The notes under the pieces: generated by a model | Database searches by the model: none | Told to the model about the DNA's origin: nothing | What the model saw: the letters and a program-made list of their open reading frames with translations, nothing else | Translations under genes and position numbers: made by a program | Source: Opitutales bacterium UBA5694 | GTDB taxonomy: Bacteria > Verrucomicrobiota > Verrucomicrobiia > Opitutales > Opitutaceae | Length of the DNA: 64,000 nucleotides | Direction of reading: 5' to 3' | Assembly: GCA_002420185.1 (NCBI GenBank) | Contig: DIHO01000001.1 | Location: 1 to 64,000, forward strand | Shown: positions 54,573 through 63,660 of the stretch, piece after piece | How the letters are laid out: each line of letters opens with the position of its first letter | How positions within the stretch are numbered: the stretch's first letter is position 1

Positions 54573-55436
54573 CTACTTATCGGCTCTCTTAATATCCCAA
54601 GTGCTAATTGCCATGTCCGCGCTCGGCATTCGCTTGCCGACTGCCCAGCAGACACTGTTGAAAAGCATACGCGTGAAGGCCTCTTCTCCGAAGTCGCCCG
54701 GATGGCCGAGGGTCGAGCCAAATACCTTTCCACCCCACTCATTTTCCCACGCCCAAGCGACAATGTCCGCTTCGGATTCGTTCACGAGAGTCGTTCCAAA
54801 ACTCCGCTCTATTAACCGCATTTTGCCCGTTCCCATCCCAGACATCAGAGGAATGCAACCCGGTTGGAGGCGCGTTAAATAGAGAGTCCCTAACGAGTCC
54901 CAGTTTACCGTGTCAACATGAGTCATAATGGGATGCTTCAAGTGCTTATCGACAACGCTGATATCCGTCACACTCGATTGGTGCACAATGTAGGGCGTTC
55001 CGATAGCTCTCCTTCCGAATCCATTATTCCATTCAAATCGTTTATGGCCTTGCGGAAACTTGAAGGAGTGATTAGCGGTCCGTAGCCCGATGACTGGTTT
55101 GCCGGACTTTATGTAATCTTCGATGGGCTGCCACTCTTCATCAGGCAGGTTAAGAAATCTCATGAAAAAAATGGCCGCATCCGCATCTGCCAAGGCTTCA
55201 ATACCAGGGAGCACATTCTCCGTCTTTTTTTCCGGATCCCCTTCTCCCATAACTACCGTGGTTCTAAAACCGAAGCGCTCCAGCTCCGTAGCAAAAACCG
55301 GTAGGGTCAGCTCTGGAGAGTAATGCAACGTTCCCGCTATGAGCACGACGTGCGGTTCGTCAGCTGCCGCGCCAACTGGTGCTATGATCAAAAGGGAAAC
55401 TCCGACTAGGAGGCACTTAAGGGGTATCTTCTTCAT
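54573..55436 (-). CDS. Secreted ThuA-like (trehalose utilisation-type) domain protein
   Basis: About 287 aa from the ATG at 55436, which starts the signal peptide MKKIPLKCLLVGVSLLIIAP; the upstream extension has no coding character. The class I glutamine-amidotransferase-like fold of ThuA is shown by HVVLIAGTLHYSPEL, DADAAIFFMRFLN, KPVIGLRTANHSFKF and the closing VFGSTLGHPGDFGEEAFTRM then LFNSVCWAVG. The nucleophilic Cys is absent, as in ThuA. ThuA-domain proteins accompany PVC dehydrogenases and sugar oxidation clusters. It is first gene of a four-gene operon ending with a sulfatase. Confidence 0.85.
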   Translation of the reverse strand: MKKIPLKCLLVGVSLLIIAPVGAAADEPHVVLIAGTLHYSPELTLPVFATELERFGFRTTVVMGEGDPEKKTENVLPGIEALADADAAIFFMRFLNLPDEEWQPIEDYIKSGKPVIGLRTANHSFKFPQGHKRFEWNNGFGRRAIGTPYIVHQSSVTDISVVDKHLKHPIMTHVDTVNWDSLGTLYLTRLQPGCIPLMSGMGTGKMRLIERSFGTTLVNESEADIVAWAWENEWGGKVFGSTLGHPGDFGEEAFTRMLFNSVCWAVGKRMPSADMAISTWDIKRADK

Positions 55437-55642
55437 ATTGTGTATATTAAGATGCAGATAATAACGATGTATGCTGTCGAGTAAAGAACTCTGGGTAGCG
55501 GGCTCTCGGCGATCTCCCTTCACCTTAGAATACATAGCCTTCATTCAACCAGTCCAATTTCTGAACTTACTATCAAACCTCGTTCGTCGGTCGCTGAAAA
55601 ATAGTAGAAGATTGCGCCCTCGTGCATCGCCGCAGAAATCTT

Positions 55643-55811
55643 CTAACCCGAAAGAATGGCAGGAGCTTCCTTCCACCCTCGCTCAGGCCAAGAGACCGCA
55701 TCCCGAGAAAAGAAAACGTTCACTCCGGTCACCTTGGTCGCTAATTCGAAATCGACCCATGCCCGATCTCCATCCAGCTCAGCCACCTCAAAGACAGGAC
55801 TGCGGACCCAT
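55643..55811 (-). pseudogene. C-terminal gene fragment of unknown family
   Basis: In the frame after the sulfatase stop, the minus strand reads RSPVFEVAELDGDRAWVDFE and continues LATKVTGVNVFFSRDAVSWP then ERGWKEAPAILSG before a TAG at 55643. The composition (acidic, aromatic, ordered strands) looks coding, and the frame has no start of its own outside the sulfatase. It may be the tail of a hydrolase truncated when the sulfatase arrived. Family not identified. Confidence 0.35.
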
Positions 55812-57311
55812 CTAGGGTCTCCACGGTTTAGGCCCATCCTCTTTTTGCCGAAGAAACTTCGCGTCAACTTCTTTGTACCACTCATGGAGCTGGGACCGCA
55901 GTTTCAATACTTTTTCCGGATATTTCTGAGCCAGGTCGTTTTGCTCGCCGATATCCTCTTTCAAATTGTACAAATGGACCCGACCATCCTCGTAACGTTC
56001 GACCAGTTTGAAGTCGCCTTCCCTAATCGCTCCACTAGGTATTCCCCCCTGATTACTGTAGTGAGGATAATGCCAATACAGGGCTCGCTGCTCTAACGAA
56101 CCCCCTTCCAAAGCCGGCTTCAAATCCAATCCGTCAATTTCATGCGTCACCTCCGCACCCACCGCTGCGGCCAAAGTGGGTAATAGATCAATCGAATTGA
56201 TCGGCACGTCGCTAACGCTCCCCGGTTTCGTAACCCCTGGATAGCGGACAATCCACGGTTCGCGGATACCACCTTCATAAACCCACCCTTTACCTCCCCG
56301 CAAAGGCAGATTGCTGGTGGGGAGACCCTCAGAAGTCGAAAGACCCCCATTGTCGGAAGTGAAAACGACAATCGTGTTATCCGCTAATCCTGAGTCCTCC
56401 AGCTGCTGCAACACCTTTCCAATCGCTTCATCCATAGCTTCCACCATAGCGGCGTAGACGGCGTGCTTTTGCAAAACCCGTACTTGACGTGGCTTGTCCC
56501 CGAAAATCTGCTCCTCGGTTGCAAATTCTGTCCCTTCGATTTCCTTGGCCCGTTTTTCGTATTTTTCGACCAAGTCCGGTCGACCCATGAGCGGCGTGTG
56601 CACAGAGTAGAAGGAGAGATAGGCGAAGAGCGGCCGGTCCTTATTCTCATCTATAAACTTGGCAGTATCCCTTGCGAGCCGATCCGGTAGGTGATCCCCT
56701 TCCGGGCTATCCACTTCCATTTGCGGGTTATCAAAGGGTGAAAAGTATTTGTTTCCTGTATACGGTCCACCACGATTGTGTCCGCCAATATTGATATCGA
56801 AACCTCGATTTTGAGGATAATATTTCTCTGATTCGCCTAGGTGCCACTTTCCTGCAAAGAAGGTACGGTATCCTGCCTCTTTCAATAACTCGGCGACCGT
56901 AACTTCCTTCAAAGGCATATTGTCGACCAGCGGAGCTGGATCAAATTTACCACTGCGCTTGCCGGAAAAGAAATTAGTCGCATCAACGCGGGTGGGATGC
57001 TTACCGGTCATAAGTGCATACCGCGTGGGCGAGCAAACCGGATTCGCTGCGTAGCCATCGGTAAATAGCATGCCGGATTTCGCTAATCCGTCGATATGCG
57101 GCGTCTCATAGAAGGAGTTGGGATTGTTGGCACCGATATCCATATAGCCCAGATCGTCGACCAGAAAAACGACCACGTTTGGCCGAGCTGATTGTTCACT
57201 CGAGCAAGCACTCAGAAGCACGGCTAAAAGAAGTGCGGCATGAATCGGCACGTGTCTTGAGAAGTCTATTTTGATGTTTTGGTTATCGAGAACGTTCAAA
57301 GCTCGGGTCAT
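55812..57311 (-). CDS. Lipoprotein-type secreted sulfatase
   Basis: 499 aa. An N-terminal cytoplasmic stretch precedes HAALLLAVLLSAC with a lipobox Cys36, so a periplasmic or outer-membrane lipoprotein is predicted. The signature is CSPTRYALMTG with Cys93. The N-terminal metal site is PNVVVFLVDDLGYMDIG, and the C-terminal one IVVFTSDNGGLST, with GKWHLGE as the usual Lys/His segment. Arylsulfatase A-like by eye. The gene is a single transcription unit between the fragment at 55643 and sucD. Confidence 0.9.
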   Translation of the reverse strand: MTRALNVLDNQNIKIDFSRHVPIHAALLLAVLLSACSSEQSARPNVVVFLVDDLGYMDIGANNPNSFYETPHIDGLAKSGMLFTDGYAANPVCSPTRYALMTGKHPTRVDATNFFSGKRSGKFDPAPLVDNMPLKEVTVAELLKEAGYRTFFAGKWHLGESEKYYPQNRGFDINIGGHNRGGPYTGNKYFSPFDNPQMEVDSPEGDHLPDRLARDTAKFIDENKDRPLFAYLSFYSVHTPLMGRPDLVEKYEKRAKEIEGTEFATEEQIFGDKPRQVRVLQKHAVYAAMVEAMDEAIGKVLQQLEDSGLADNTIVVFTSDNGGLSTSEGLPTSNLPLRGGKGWVYEGGIREPWIVRYPGVTKPGSVSDVPINSIDLLPTLAAAVGAEVTHEIDGLDLKPALEGGSLEQRALYWHYPHYSNQGGIPSGAIREGDFKLVERYEDGRVHLYNLKEDIGEQNDLAQKYPEKVLKLRSQLHEWYKEVDAKFLRQKEDGPKPWRP

Positions 57312-57552
57312 TAAAACTTGGCATTAGCTGTATTCAGGCCAATCACTCAACAGCATATTGTCGAGCATATCAGTCCTTCCTTAATAACCTGCCAATATCG
57401 AGGAATTGCTAAGGGGATCATCCTTCACTCTAAGGATCAGCCAGAGAGCAAGCGTTTGCACCAAACAACACGGTATCCGTCTTCTCCGATTACTGATAAA
57501 CCGATGAACGGGCCGACAATACCATACATCTTTTGCACGTCCCCAGCAGATA

Positions 57553-57582
57553 CTTCAATCCCTTCAGAGAATCAGATTGAAG
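57553..57582. terminator. Candidate inverted repeat downstream of sucD
   Basis: Perfect 8-bp arms CTTCAATC and GATTGAAG enclose a 14-nt loop, 17 bp after the sucD stop. There is no T run, so function as a terminator is uncertain. The 288-bp gap around it holds no gene I can support. Confidence 0.35.
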
Positions 57583-57599
57583 CGTGTTTGGGTGAAACC

Positions 57600-58475
57600 C
57601 TATTTGCCCCAAGCTGCCAAGAGGGCGGTGCCCATGTCGGTCGGTGTCTTAGCAACTGCCACGCCGGCCGCTTCCATCGCCGCTATCTTCGCTTCAGCGG
57701 TTCCGCTTCCACCTGATACGATGGCACCGGCATGGCCCATTCTCCGGCCCGGGGGGGCTGTCGTGCCAGCGATAAATCCGGCCACGGGCTTTTTCACATG
57801 CTCCTTTATGTAAGCACATGCGTTCTCTTCAGCATCACCACCGATCTCGCCAATCATGACTATGGCTTCGGTATCCGGATCTTCATTAAAAAGCTTTATA
57901 GCATCGGTGTGGTTCGTACCATTGATGGGATCACCACCAATGCCAATGCAAGTGGACTGTCCATAGCCAAGGCTAGTCACCTGCCAGACTGCTTCGTAAG
58001 TCAACGTTCCAGAACGGGAAACTATTCCGACCGTACCCGGCTTGTGGATGTAGCCTGGCATGATGCCTATCTTGCATTCGCCTGGCGTAATAACGCCCGG
58101 ACAGTTCGGACCGATCAGTCGGGCATCGGTTTGCAGCAACTTTTTCTTAACCTTGGCCATGTCGTTGACAGGAATACCTTCCGTAATGGCAATGATCAAT
58201 TCAATCCCCGCATCAAGACACTCCAGAATAGAGTCCGCCGCGAATGGTGGCGGAACGAATACGCAAGCGGTATTGGCCCCGGCTTGTTCAACCGAATCTG
58301 TCACCGCATTGAATACAGGCACGCTTCCCTCAAATAATTGCCCTCCCCTGCCTGGAGTAACTCCGGCAACCACTTGGGTGCCATAGTCCATGCACTGTTT
58401 AGCGTGGAATCCTCCAGACTTGCCGGTGATCCCTGTGAATACGACGCGTGTGTTTTTGTTAACGAGTACGCTCAT
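57600..58475 (-). CDS. sucD: Succinyl-CoA synthetase alpha subunit
   Basis: 291 aa, full length. The CoA-binding Rossmann domain opens MSVLVNKNTRVVFTGITGKS, with the GFHAKQCMDYGTQVVAGVTP segment. The phosphorylated His is His248 in MGHAGAIVSGGSGTAEAKI. Forms the alpha-beta enzyme that interconverts succinyl-CoA and succinate with ATP or GTP in the TCA cycle. It follows sucC by 28 bp on the same strand. Confidence 0.97.
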   Translation of the reverse strand: MSVLVNKNTRVVFTGITGKSGGFHAKQCMDYGTQVVAGVTPGRGGQLFEGSVPVFNAVTDSVEQAGANTACVFVPPPFAADSILECLDAGIELIIAITEGIPVNDMAKVKKKLLQTDARLIGPNCPGVITPGECKIGIMPGYIHKPGTVGIVSRSGTLTYEAVWQVTSLGYGQSTCIGIGGDPINGTNHTDAIKLFNEDPDTEAIVMIGEIGGDAEENACAYIKEHVKKPVAGFIAGTTAPPGRRMGHAGAIVSGGSGTAEAKIAAMEAAGVAVAKTPTDMGTALLAAWGK

Positions 58476-58503
58476 TGTATTTAATCCCTTGTTACGCTTC
58501 TAA

Positions 58504-59691
58504 TTAATTTTTTGCTACAATGTCGACGATCTTCTGAGCTGCATCTGCGAGACTATCAGCAGAAGTGATTTCGAGTCCGCTGTCCGCCAAAAGTTTTTTC
58601 CCCTCGCTTACGTTTGTTCCCTCAAGGCGGACGACTAGTGGTTTGTTCAGCTCTACTGCCTCAGCAGCTTCGATTACCCCCTGCGCGATTACATCGCACT
58701 GCATAATTCCCCCGAATATGTTAACCAAAATTCCTTCGACTTTCGGGTCGCTGAGGATGATTTTGAAAGCGGCGGTTACCTGCTCTGCGGTGGCTCCTCC
58801 ACCGACGTCAAGGAAGTTGGCCGCTTCCCCTCCGCAGTGGTTGATAATATCCATGGTCGCCATAGCCAAACCGGCCCCATTAACCAGACAGGCAATGTTT
58901 CCGTCTAACGCGATGTAGTTGAGATCATACTTCGAGGCTTCAATTTCCTTCGCGTCCTCTTCGTTCAAATCCCGATACGCCATGATATCTTTATGACGAT
59001 AAAGCGCATTTGAATCGAAGCTCACTTTCGCGTCCAAGGCCATGACTCCACCTTCTGGCGTGCTAATCATGGGATTTACTTCCACCATATCAGCATCTTT
59101 ATCCCAAAACATTTTATAGAGGTTCAAAATCAGCTTGGCACATTCGCCCGCCTGTTTTCCTTCGAAGCCCAGCTTGAACGCGATGTTTCGGGCCTGGTGT
59201 GGCTGTAGTCCGATCGTTGGGTCAACAAAGGCTTTAAAAATCTTTTCCGGATTCTCTTCAGCGACTTTTTCAATTTCGACGCCCCCTTCGGTAGACGCAA
59301 CGACCACGGGAGCGGAAGTCGCCCGCTCCATCAAGATTGCCAGGTAGTACTCCTTTTCAATATCCGCTCCTTCCGTAAAATAGACGGTCTGCACTTCTCG
59401 ACCGGCTGGACCGGTTTGAATAGTTACCAAGGTGTTACTGAGCATCCGATTGGCAAAATCGAGGGCCTCTTCTTTGGACTTCGCCAACTTGACCCCGCCC
59501 TGAAAACCATCGGTGAACGTCCCTTTTCCCCGCCCGCCCGCATGAATCTGGGACTTAACAACGATCAATCCATCGCCGAGTCGGTCAATGCATGGCTCGA
59601 ATGCCTCTTTCGAATCGGTCGCATGTCCTTTCGGGCAAGGGATGCCGTACTTTTCAAATAGTTCTTTAGCTTGGTATTCGTGAATGTTCAT
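58504..59691 (-). CDS. sucC: Succinyl-CoA synthetase beta subunit
   Basis: About 395 aa from the ATG at 59691, the conserved family start MNIHEYQAKELFEKYGIPCP; the upstream extension to 59748 has no coding pattern. The ATP-grasp domain is followed by the C-terminal ligase domain with NIFGGIMQCDVIAQGV and PLVVRLEGTN. ADP-specific form by length. Co-transcribed with sucD. These genes mark a return to core metabolism next to accessory sulfatase clusters. Confidence 0.97.
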   Translation of the reverse strand: MNIHEYQAKELFEKYGIPCPKGHATDSKEAFEPCIDRLGDGLIVVKSQIHAGGRGKGTFTDGFQGGVKLAKSKEEALDFANRMLSNTLVTIQTGPAGREVQTVYFTEGADIEKEYYLAILMERATSAPVVVASTEGGVEIEKVAEENPEKIFKAFVDPTIGLQPHQARNIAFKLGFEGKQAGECAKLILNLYKMFWDKDADMVEVNPMISTPEGGVMALDAKVSFDSNALYRHKDIMAYRDLNEEDAKEIEASKYDLNYIALDGNIACLVNGAGLAMATMDIINHCGGEAANFLDVGGGATAEQVTAAFKIILSDPKVEGILVNIFGGIMQCDVIAQGVIEAAEAVELNKPLVVRLEGTNVSEGKKLLADSGLEITSADSLADAAQKIVDIVAKN

Positions 59692-59793
59692 TTTTGAGCG
59701 GAGTCTGAGAGAAGGAACTGCATTAAGGGACGCCTCGGGAAAAATCAAAGAGATATATCCATCTCCGCAGGATTTCCTGCTTTTCCGCTCCCG

Positions 59794-60552
59794 CTAGCCC
59801 GCTAACCCTTTGAGTAATTGCTGGGAAAGAAAAGTGGTTTGGAGAGTCGAAATCTCATTACATCCTTTGGTCGCTAATCCGAGGAGGGCCGCAAGCTCGA
59901 CTTCCGAAAAAGTCGCTTCTTCGCCAGTTCCTTGGATTTCGACATAGTCTCCTCTTCCTGTCTTGACCACGTTGAAATCCACGCTGGCATCTCGGTCCTC
60001 AAGGTAGGGAAGATCCAGCACAGGATGGCCTTCGTAGATCCCCACACTTATGGCCGCGATCGAATCGCTAAAAGGATTCTCCTTGAGCTTTTTGTCCTCG
60101 ATCAGGGTCTCCACCGCTAGTCGGGCCGCTAAATAGGCCCCTGTTATCGAAGCGGTTCGGGTTCCTCCGTCGGCCTGTAATACATCACAATCAACCCAGA
60201 GCGTGTAGCCCGGGAGCTTTTTCAAATCCACAACCGCCCTTAAGGAGCGTCCAATCAAGCGCTGGATCTCCACCGAACGACCGTCTAGACGCCCTTTTGA
60301 CGAATCACGCTGCTTCCGGTCGTGAGTACTGTAAGGCAGCATTGAATACTCTGCGGTTAGCCATCCTCCCGCTACATTCTGAGCCCGCATCCAGCCAGGA
60401 ACCTTCTTTTCAAGCATGGCGCCACAAATCACCTTCGTGTTACCAAAGGAAACCAGGACAGATCCGGTCGCGTTCGGAGCGAAGTTCGCCTCAAAAGAAA
60501 TCGGCCGAAGCGCGTCCTTTTCTCTACCATCCGGTCGGGAGAATACAGTCAT
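59794..60552 (-). CDS. rph: Ribonuclease PH
   Basis: About 252 aa from the ATG at 60552 (MTVFSRPDGREKDALRPISF), the usual RNase PH opening; an upstream extension to 60609 is not supported. Hallmarks include KVPGWMRAQNVAGGWLTAEY, SMLPYSTHDRKQRD with the conserved Arg residues, and LWVDCDVLQADGGTRTASIT with the catalytic Asp. Phosphorolytic 3' tRNA trimming. It is divergent from the DUF1573 gene with 84 bp between starts. Confidence 0.96.
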   Translation of the reverse strand: MTVFSRPDGREKDALRPISFEANFAPNATGSVLVSFGNTKVICGAMLEKKVPGWMRAQNVAGGWLTAEYSMLPYSTHDRKQRDSSKGRLDGRSVEIQRLIGRSLRAVVDLKKLPGYTLWVDCDVLQADGGTRTASITGAYLAARLAVETLIEDKKLKENPFSDSIAAISVGIYEGHPVLDLPYLEDRDASVDFNVVKTGRGDYVEIQGTGEEATFSEVELAALLGLATKGCNEISTLQTTFLSQQLLKGLAG

Positions 60553-60636
60553 TCGATGATCAGAACCACTCACCCGCCTACGAGCAAGGAGTTTGTTCGA
60601 CAATCGCACCCCAATCGTCCATTAGCTTTCTCAACT

Positions 60637-61332
60637 ATGGAAACCAGACGAATTTCGATCTCTGTAGTAGCGGCTTTCGCCTCATTAGCCATTGGCCCAA
60701 CACTCGCCGCTGCCGGCTCCCTCGCCTGGGAGCAGACAAAGATCTCGGTCGATGCCGACTTTGGGCAAAAGGAGGTCAACGCCTACTACGTTTTCACAAA
60801 CAGCAGTGACCGAGCGATTACGATTTCAAAAACCAGTGCGTCCTGCGGCTGCACTTTGCCCTCACTGGAAAAAGACACCTACGCTCCAGGAGAGTCAGGC
60901 AAGCTCCTCGCAACATTCGATATTGGCAACCGAGTCGGGAAGCAGCATAAGGAAATCACCGTCGAAACACAAGAATATGGGGAAAGCCAATCCTATGTGC
61001 TCACGCTAGACGTCAACATTCCTCAGCTTATCGAGCTCAAACGCCGTGCACTTCTATGGAGAGTCGGCGAAGAACCGGGAACCAAAGACTGCGAGATCGT
61101 AATCCACTCAAGCCGGCCCATGACAATCGATGAAGTCGTTATCAAGAAAAACCAAAAGGAAGAATCGATGTTCATCTTTGAGATCGAAGAGATCGAACCC
61201 CGCCACAAGTACCTACTCAAGATCACCCCCAAAAGCCTAGATGCGAAAGTCCGTGAGACCTGCTACCTCGCCAGTCCTGACGACAAAGAGAAAGGCCTCC
61301 GTAACTTCCCCATATACGCCTGGATCCGATAG
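60637..61332 (+). CDS. DUF1573 domain secreted protein
   Basis: About 231 aa from the ATG at 60637, starting a signal peptide (METRRISISVVAAFASLAIG PTLAAA); the frame begins earlier at 60556 inside the rph promoter region. The DUF1573 core is clear: VNAYYVFTNSSDRAITISKT, SASCGCTLPSLEKDTYAPGE and SGKLLATFDIGNRVGKQHKE. The Ig-like beta sandwich with a CGC motif is common in Bacteroidetes and Verrucomicrobia; function unknown. Confidence 0.85.
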   Translation: METRRISISVVAAFASLAIGPTLAAAGSLAWEQTKISVDADFGQKEVNAYYVFTNSSDRAITISKTSASCGCTLPSLEKDTYAPGESGKLLATFDIGNRVGKQHKEITVETQEYGESQSYVLTLDVNIPQLIELKRRALLWRVGEEPGTKDCEIVIHSSRPMTIDEVVIKKNQKEESMFIFEIEEIEPRHKYLLKITPKSLDAKVRETCYLASPDDKEKGLRNFPIYAWIR

Positions 61333-61529
61333 AAAATTAGCATTTTCAAGAAAAAGGGATTCGTAAAAGGGATTCGTCAAAGCGATGTTGATGAGGACCG
61401 CTCTTGCGGAATACGTAAGCAATTCTGGCCCAAACGATTGGTCTCACCCAGTCAACTCTCGAAGGGTCATCACTCGCTCTGTCCCGCCTGGTTCGATCTG
61501 TTCAATAGAACCTTGAAAGGTGCAAGTAA

Positions 61530-61697
61530 TTACCTGCGTTTCAAATATTGATCGAAAAACGCCCGTACTGTTGACTTAACTTCCGGCGTACCAAAAAGCT
61601 TTCCCCCATGTCCCGCACCTTCCATCACTTCGAATTGCACGGGCACTCCTGTCTTCCGTAGACGCTCGTAAAACTGGATACTCTGCCGGTTCAATTT
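61530..61697 (-). pseudogene. C-terminal fragment of an alpha/beta-hydrolase gene
   Basis: The minus strand reads LNRQSIQFYERLRKTGVPVQ then FEVMEGAGHGGKLFGTPEVK and STVRAFFDQYLKRR before a TAA at 61530-61532. This is the C-terminal end of an alpha/beta hydrolase of the acetyl-xylan-esterase / BD-FAE type, with the catalytic His in GAGHG. An in-frame TGA lies directly before it, so the rest of the gene is missing. It lies between the DUF1573 gene and a divergent sulfatase. Confidence 0.7.
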
Positions 61698-61724
61698 TCA
61701 CATTTCTATACAGATCCCAACCCA

Positions 61725-63431
61725 ATGACTTTTAAACACGCCCTATCCTTCCTCTTCATTTGCTCGATCGCCTCTGCCGACGACCGGCCAAATATCGTCC
61801 TCATCATGACCGACGACCAAGGCTATGGAGATCTTTCCTCTATGGGAAACACCGTGCTCGATACTCCACATATTGACTCGCTCGCTCACCAGGGAGCCTC
61901 GGTAGACACTTTCTATGTCAGCCCGGTTTGCTCTCCCACACGTGCCTCGCTTATGACGGGTCGCTACAGCTACCGTACCCGACTGGTAGATACGTTTAAG
62001 GGCCGCTCCATGATGGAGCCGGGGGAGTACACGATCGCGGAAGCTTTGGTCGAGTCGGGTTACAGGACCGGAATCTACGGGAAATGGCATCTAGGTGACA
62101 ACTACCCGATGCGCCCAACGGATCAGGGCTTCGACGAGTCTCTCATTCATCTAGGAGGCGGACTCGGCCAGCCTTCCGAGCCCAGAGAGAACAAGCGCCG
62201 TTACACCAATCCGATACTGTTCTACAACAATCAATCGATTCAAACCTACGGATATTGCACCGATGTTTATTTTGATGGGGCGATCAACTTTATCGACGAA
62301 TCCCTTAAAGCGAAGCGCCCCTCCTTCACCTACATCGCAACGAACGCTCCTCACAGTCCCTACCACGACGTTCCAGAAGCCCTTTACCAGAAATACAAGA
62401 ATCGGGACCTTAGCCCTATCTTGCTCGGCAATAACCATGACACGGATACGGTTGCCCGCGTATTCGCAATGATCGAGAACATTGACCAGAATGTCGGTAA
62501 GCTTCTAGCTCATCTTGATAAGCGTCGGATCGCAGAAAATACCATAGTCATCTTTATGGTCGATAACGGCCCCAATACTCGACGTTACGTAGCAAACTCC
62601 AGAGGTAAAAAAAATGAGGTGCACGACGGAGGTATTCGTTCGCCTTTCTACATTCGATGGCCTGCCCAAATCGATGCCGGAACGCGGGTCGAAAAAGTCT
62701 CGGCCCATATTGACGTCATGCCCACCTTGCTGGAGGCAGCCCAAGCAACTTTGCCCAGCGATCATCCTTTTGACGGAAGGAGCATTCTGCCTCTCCTGAA
62801 GGGTGATTCGGCAAATTGGCCCGATCGCAGTCTGATTTTGCAAATTCATCGAGGCGACGAGCCCATCCCCCTCCATCACATCGCGGTTCGTGAACAACGC
62901 TGGAAGCTCGTACACCCAACGGGATTCAGCAACAGCAGCATGGCCCCCAATGTGCCCCTAGAGCTCTACGATATGGTGAGTGATCCCGCTGAAACAAAGA
63001 ATCTCTTTGAAGAGCGTCCTGAAATTGCCAATCGGCTCACACAAACCTATGAGAACTGGTTTGCCGATGTTTCTAGTACACGGCCCGATAACTACGCACC
63101 ACCGCGTATTACACTGGGAACTGAATACGAAACAAGCACCACTCTTTCTACTCAAGATCGGCGAGAAACCCAAAGTGGCGGGGAGTGGCTTCTGCAGTTC
63201 GAAGGGCGACGCCAATATGACGTCGAGTTTCTTTGGAAGGAAAACGTCAGCGATCTCGAGTTAGAACTAAAGATTGGCGACATTCTAAGCACCCTAACAA
63301 TCGAATCCGCGACAGACACAGCCCGTATCCAGAAATTAAGAATCCCTTCGGGAGAAGCATCCCTTTCCACTCGTGTCCTCAAGGGGAATAAGAAAAACAA
63401 TCCCTATCACATTGTTTTGCATCGTCGGTAG
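61725..63431 (+). CDS. Secreted sulfatase with extra C-terminal beta domain
   Basis: 568 aa with short signal peptide (MTFKHALSFLFICSIASA). The signature is CSPTRASLMTG with Cys69. Metal-site segments are PNIVLIMTDDQGYGDLS and IVIFMVDNGPN. After the sulfatase fold (to about residue 455) an additional ~110-aa region (GGEWLLQFEGRRQYDVEFLW KENVSDLELEL... to HIVLHRR) looks like a beta-sandwich, possibly a substrate-binding module. The longest sulfatase in the window. Confidence 0.92.
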   Translation: MTFKHALSFLFICSIASADDRPNIVLIMTDDQGYGDLSSMGNTVLDTPHIDSLAHQGASVDTFYVSPVCSPTRASLMTGRYSYRTRLVDTFKGRSMMEPGEYTIAEALVESGYRTGIYGKWHLGDNYPMRPTDQGFDESLIHLGGGLGQPSEPRENKRRYTNPILFYNNQSIQTYGYCTDVYFDGAINFIDESLKAKRPSFTYIATNAPHSPYHDVPEALYQKYKNRDLSPILLGNNHDTDTVARVFAMIENIDQNVGKLLAHLDKRRIAENTIVIFMVDNGPNTRRYVANSRGKKNEVHDGGIRSPFYIRWPAQIDAGTRVEKVSAHIDVMPTLLEAAQATLPSDHPFDGRSILPLLKGDSANWPDRSLILQIHRGDEPIPLHHIAVREQRWKLVHPTGFSNSSMAPNVPLELYDMVSDPAETKNLFEERPEIANRLTQTYENWFADVSSTRPDNYAPPRITLGTEYETSTTLSTQDRRETQSGGEWLLQFEGRRQYDVEFLWKENVSDLELELKIGDILSTLTIESATDTARIQKLRIPSGEASLSTRVLKGNKKNNPYHIVLHRR

Positions 63432-63492
63432 TTGTAGGAGCCGGATGACTGTCTTTCCTTTTTAAAATCTGCGATCTCATAATTCCGAAGCG

Positions 63493-63660
63493 CTAATTTC
63501 GCCTAGCCTCTACCAGCCAGTCCCAAGTTGCGAATTCCGAATTACCTTGAGGCCGATACTTGACCTTCCTCACTTTAACGATTTCAAATTGCCGTGCCCG
63601 AACTTTCATGGCATCAAATGACGAGTCTTCCCTAAAGACAAAACCCCGTACCTGAAAATT
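63493..63660 (-). pseudogene. Possible C-terminal gene fragment
   Basis: The minus strand reads QVRGFVFREDSSFDAMKVRA then RQFEIVKVRKVKYRPQGNSE and FATWDWLVEARRN before a TAG at 63493. It has coding-like character for about 55 residues; upstream it runs into the antisense of the next sulfatase, so a complete gene is not present. Not identified. Confidence 0.3.

Noticed and set aside
57732..58337. 201-codon plus-strand frame
   Set aside because: Antisense to sucD, which is certain.
59767..59784. GCAGG-ATTT-CCTGC-TTTT hairpin as a terminator
   Set aside because: It would act on the plus strand, but both neighbouring genes (rph, sucC) are on the minus strand.
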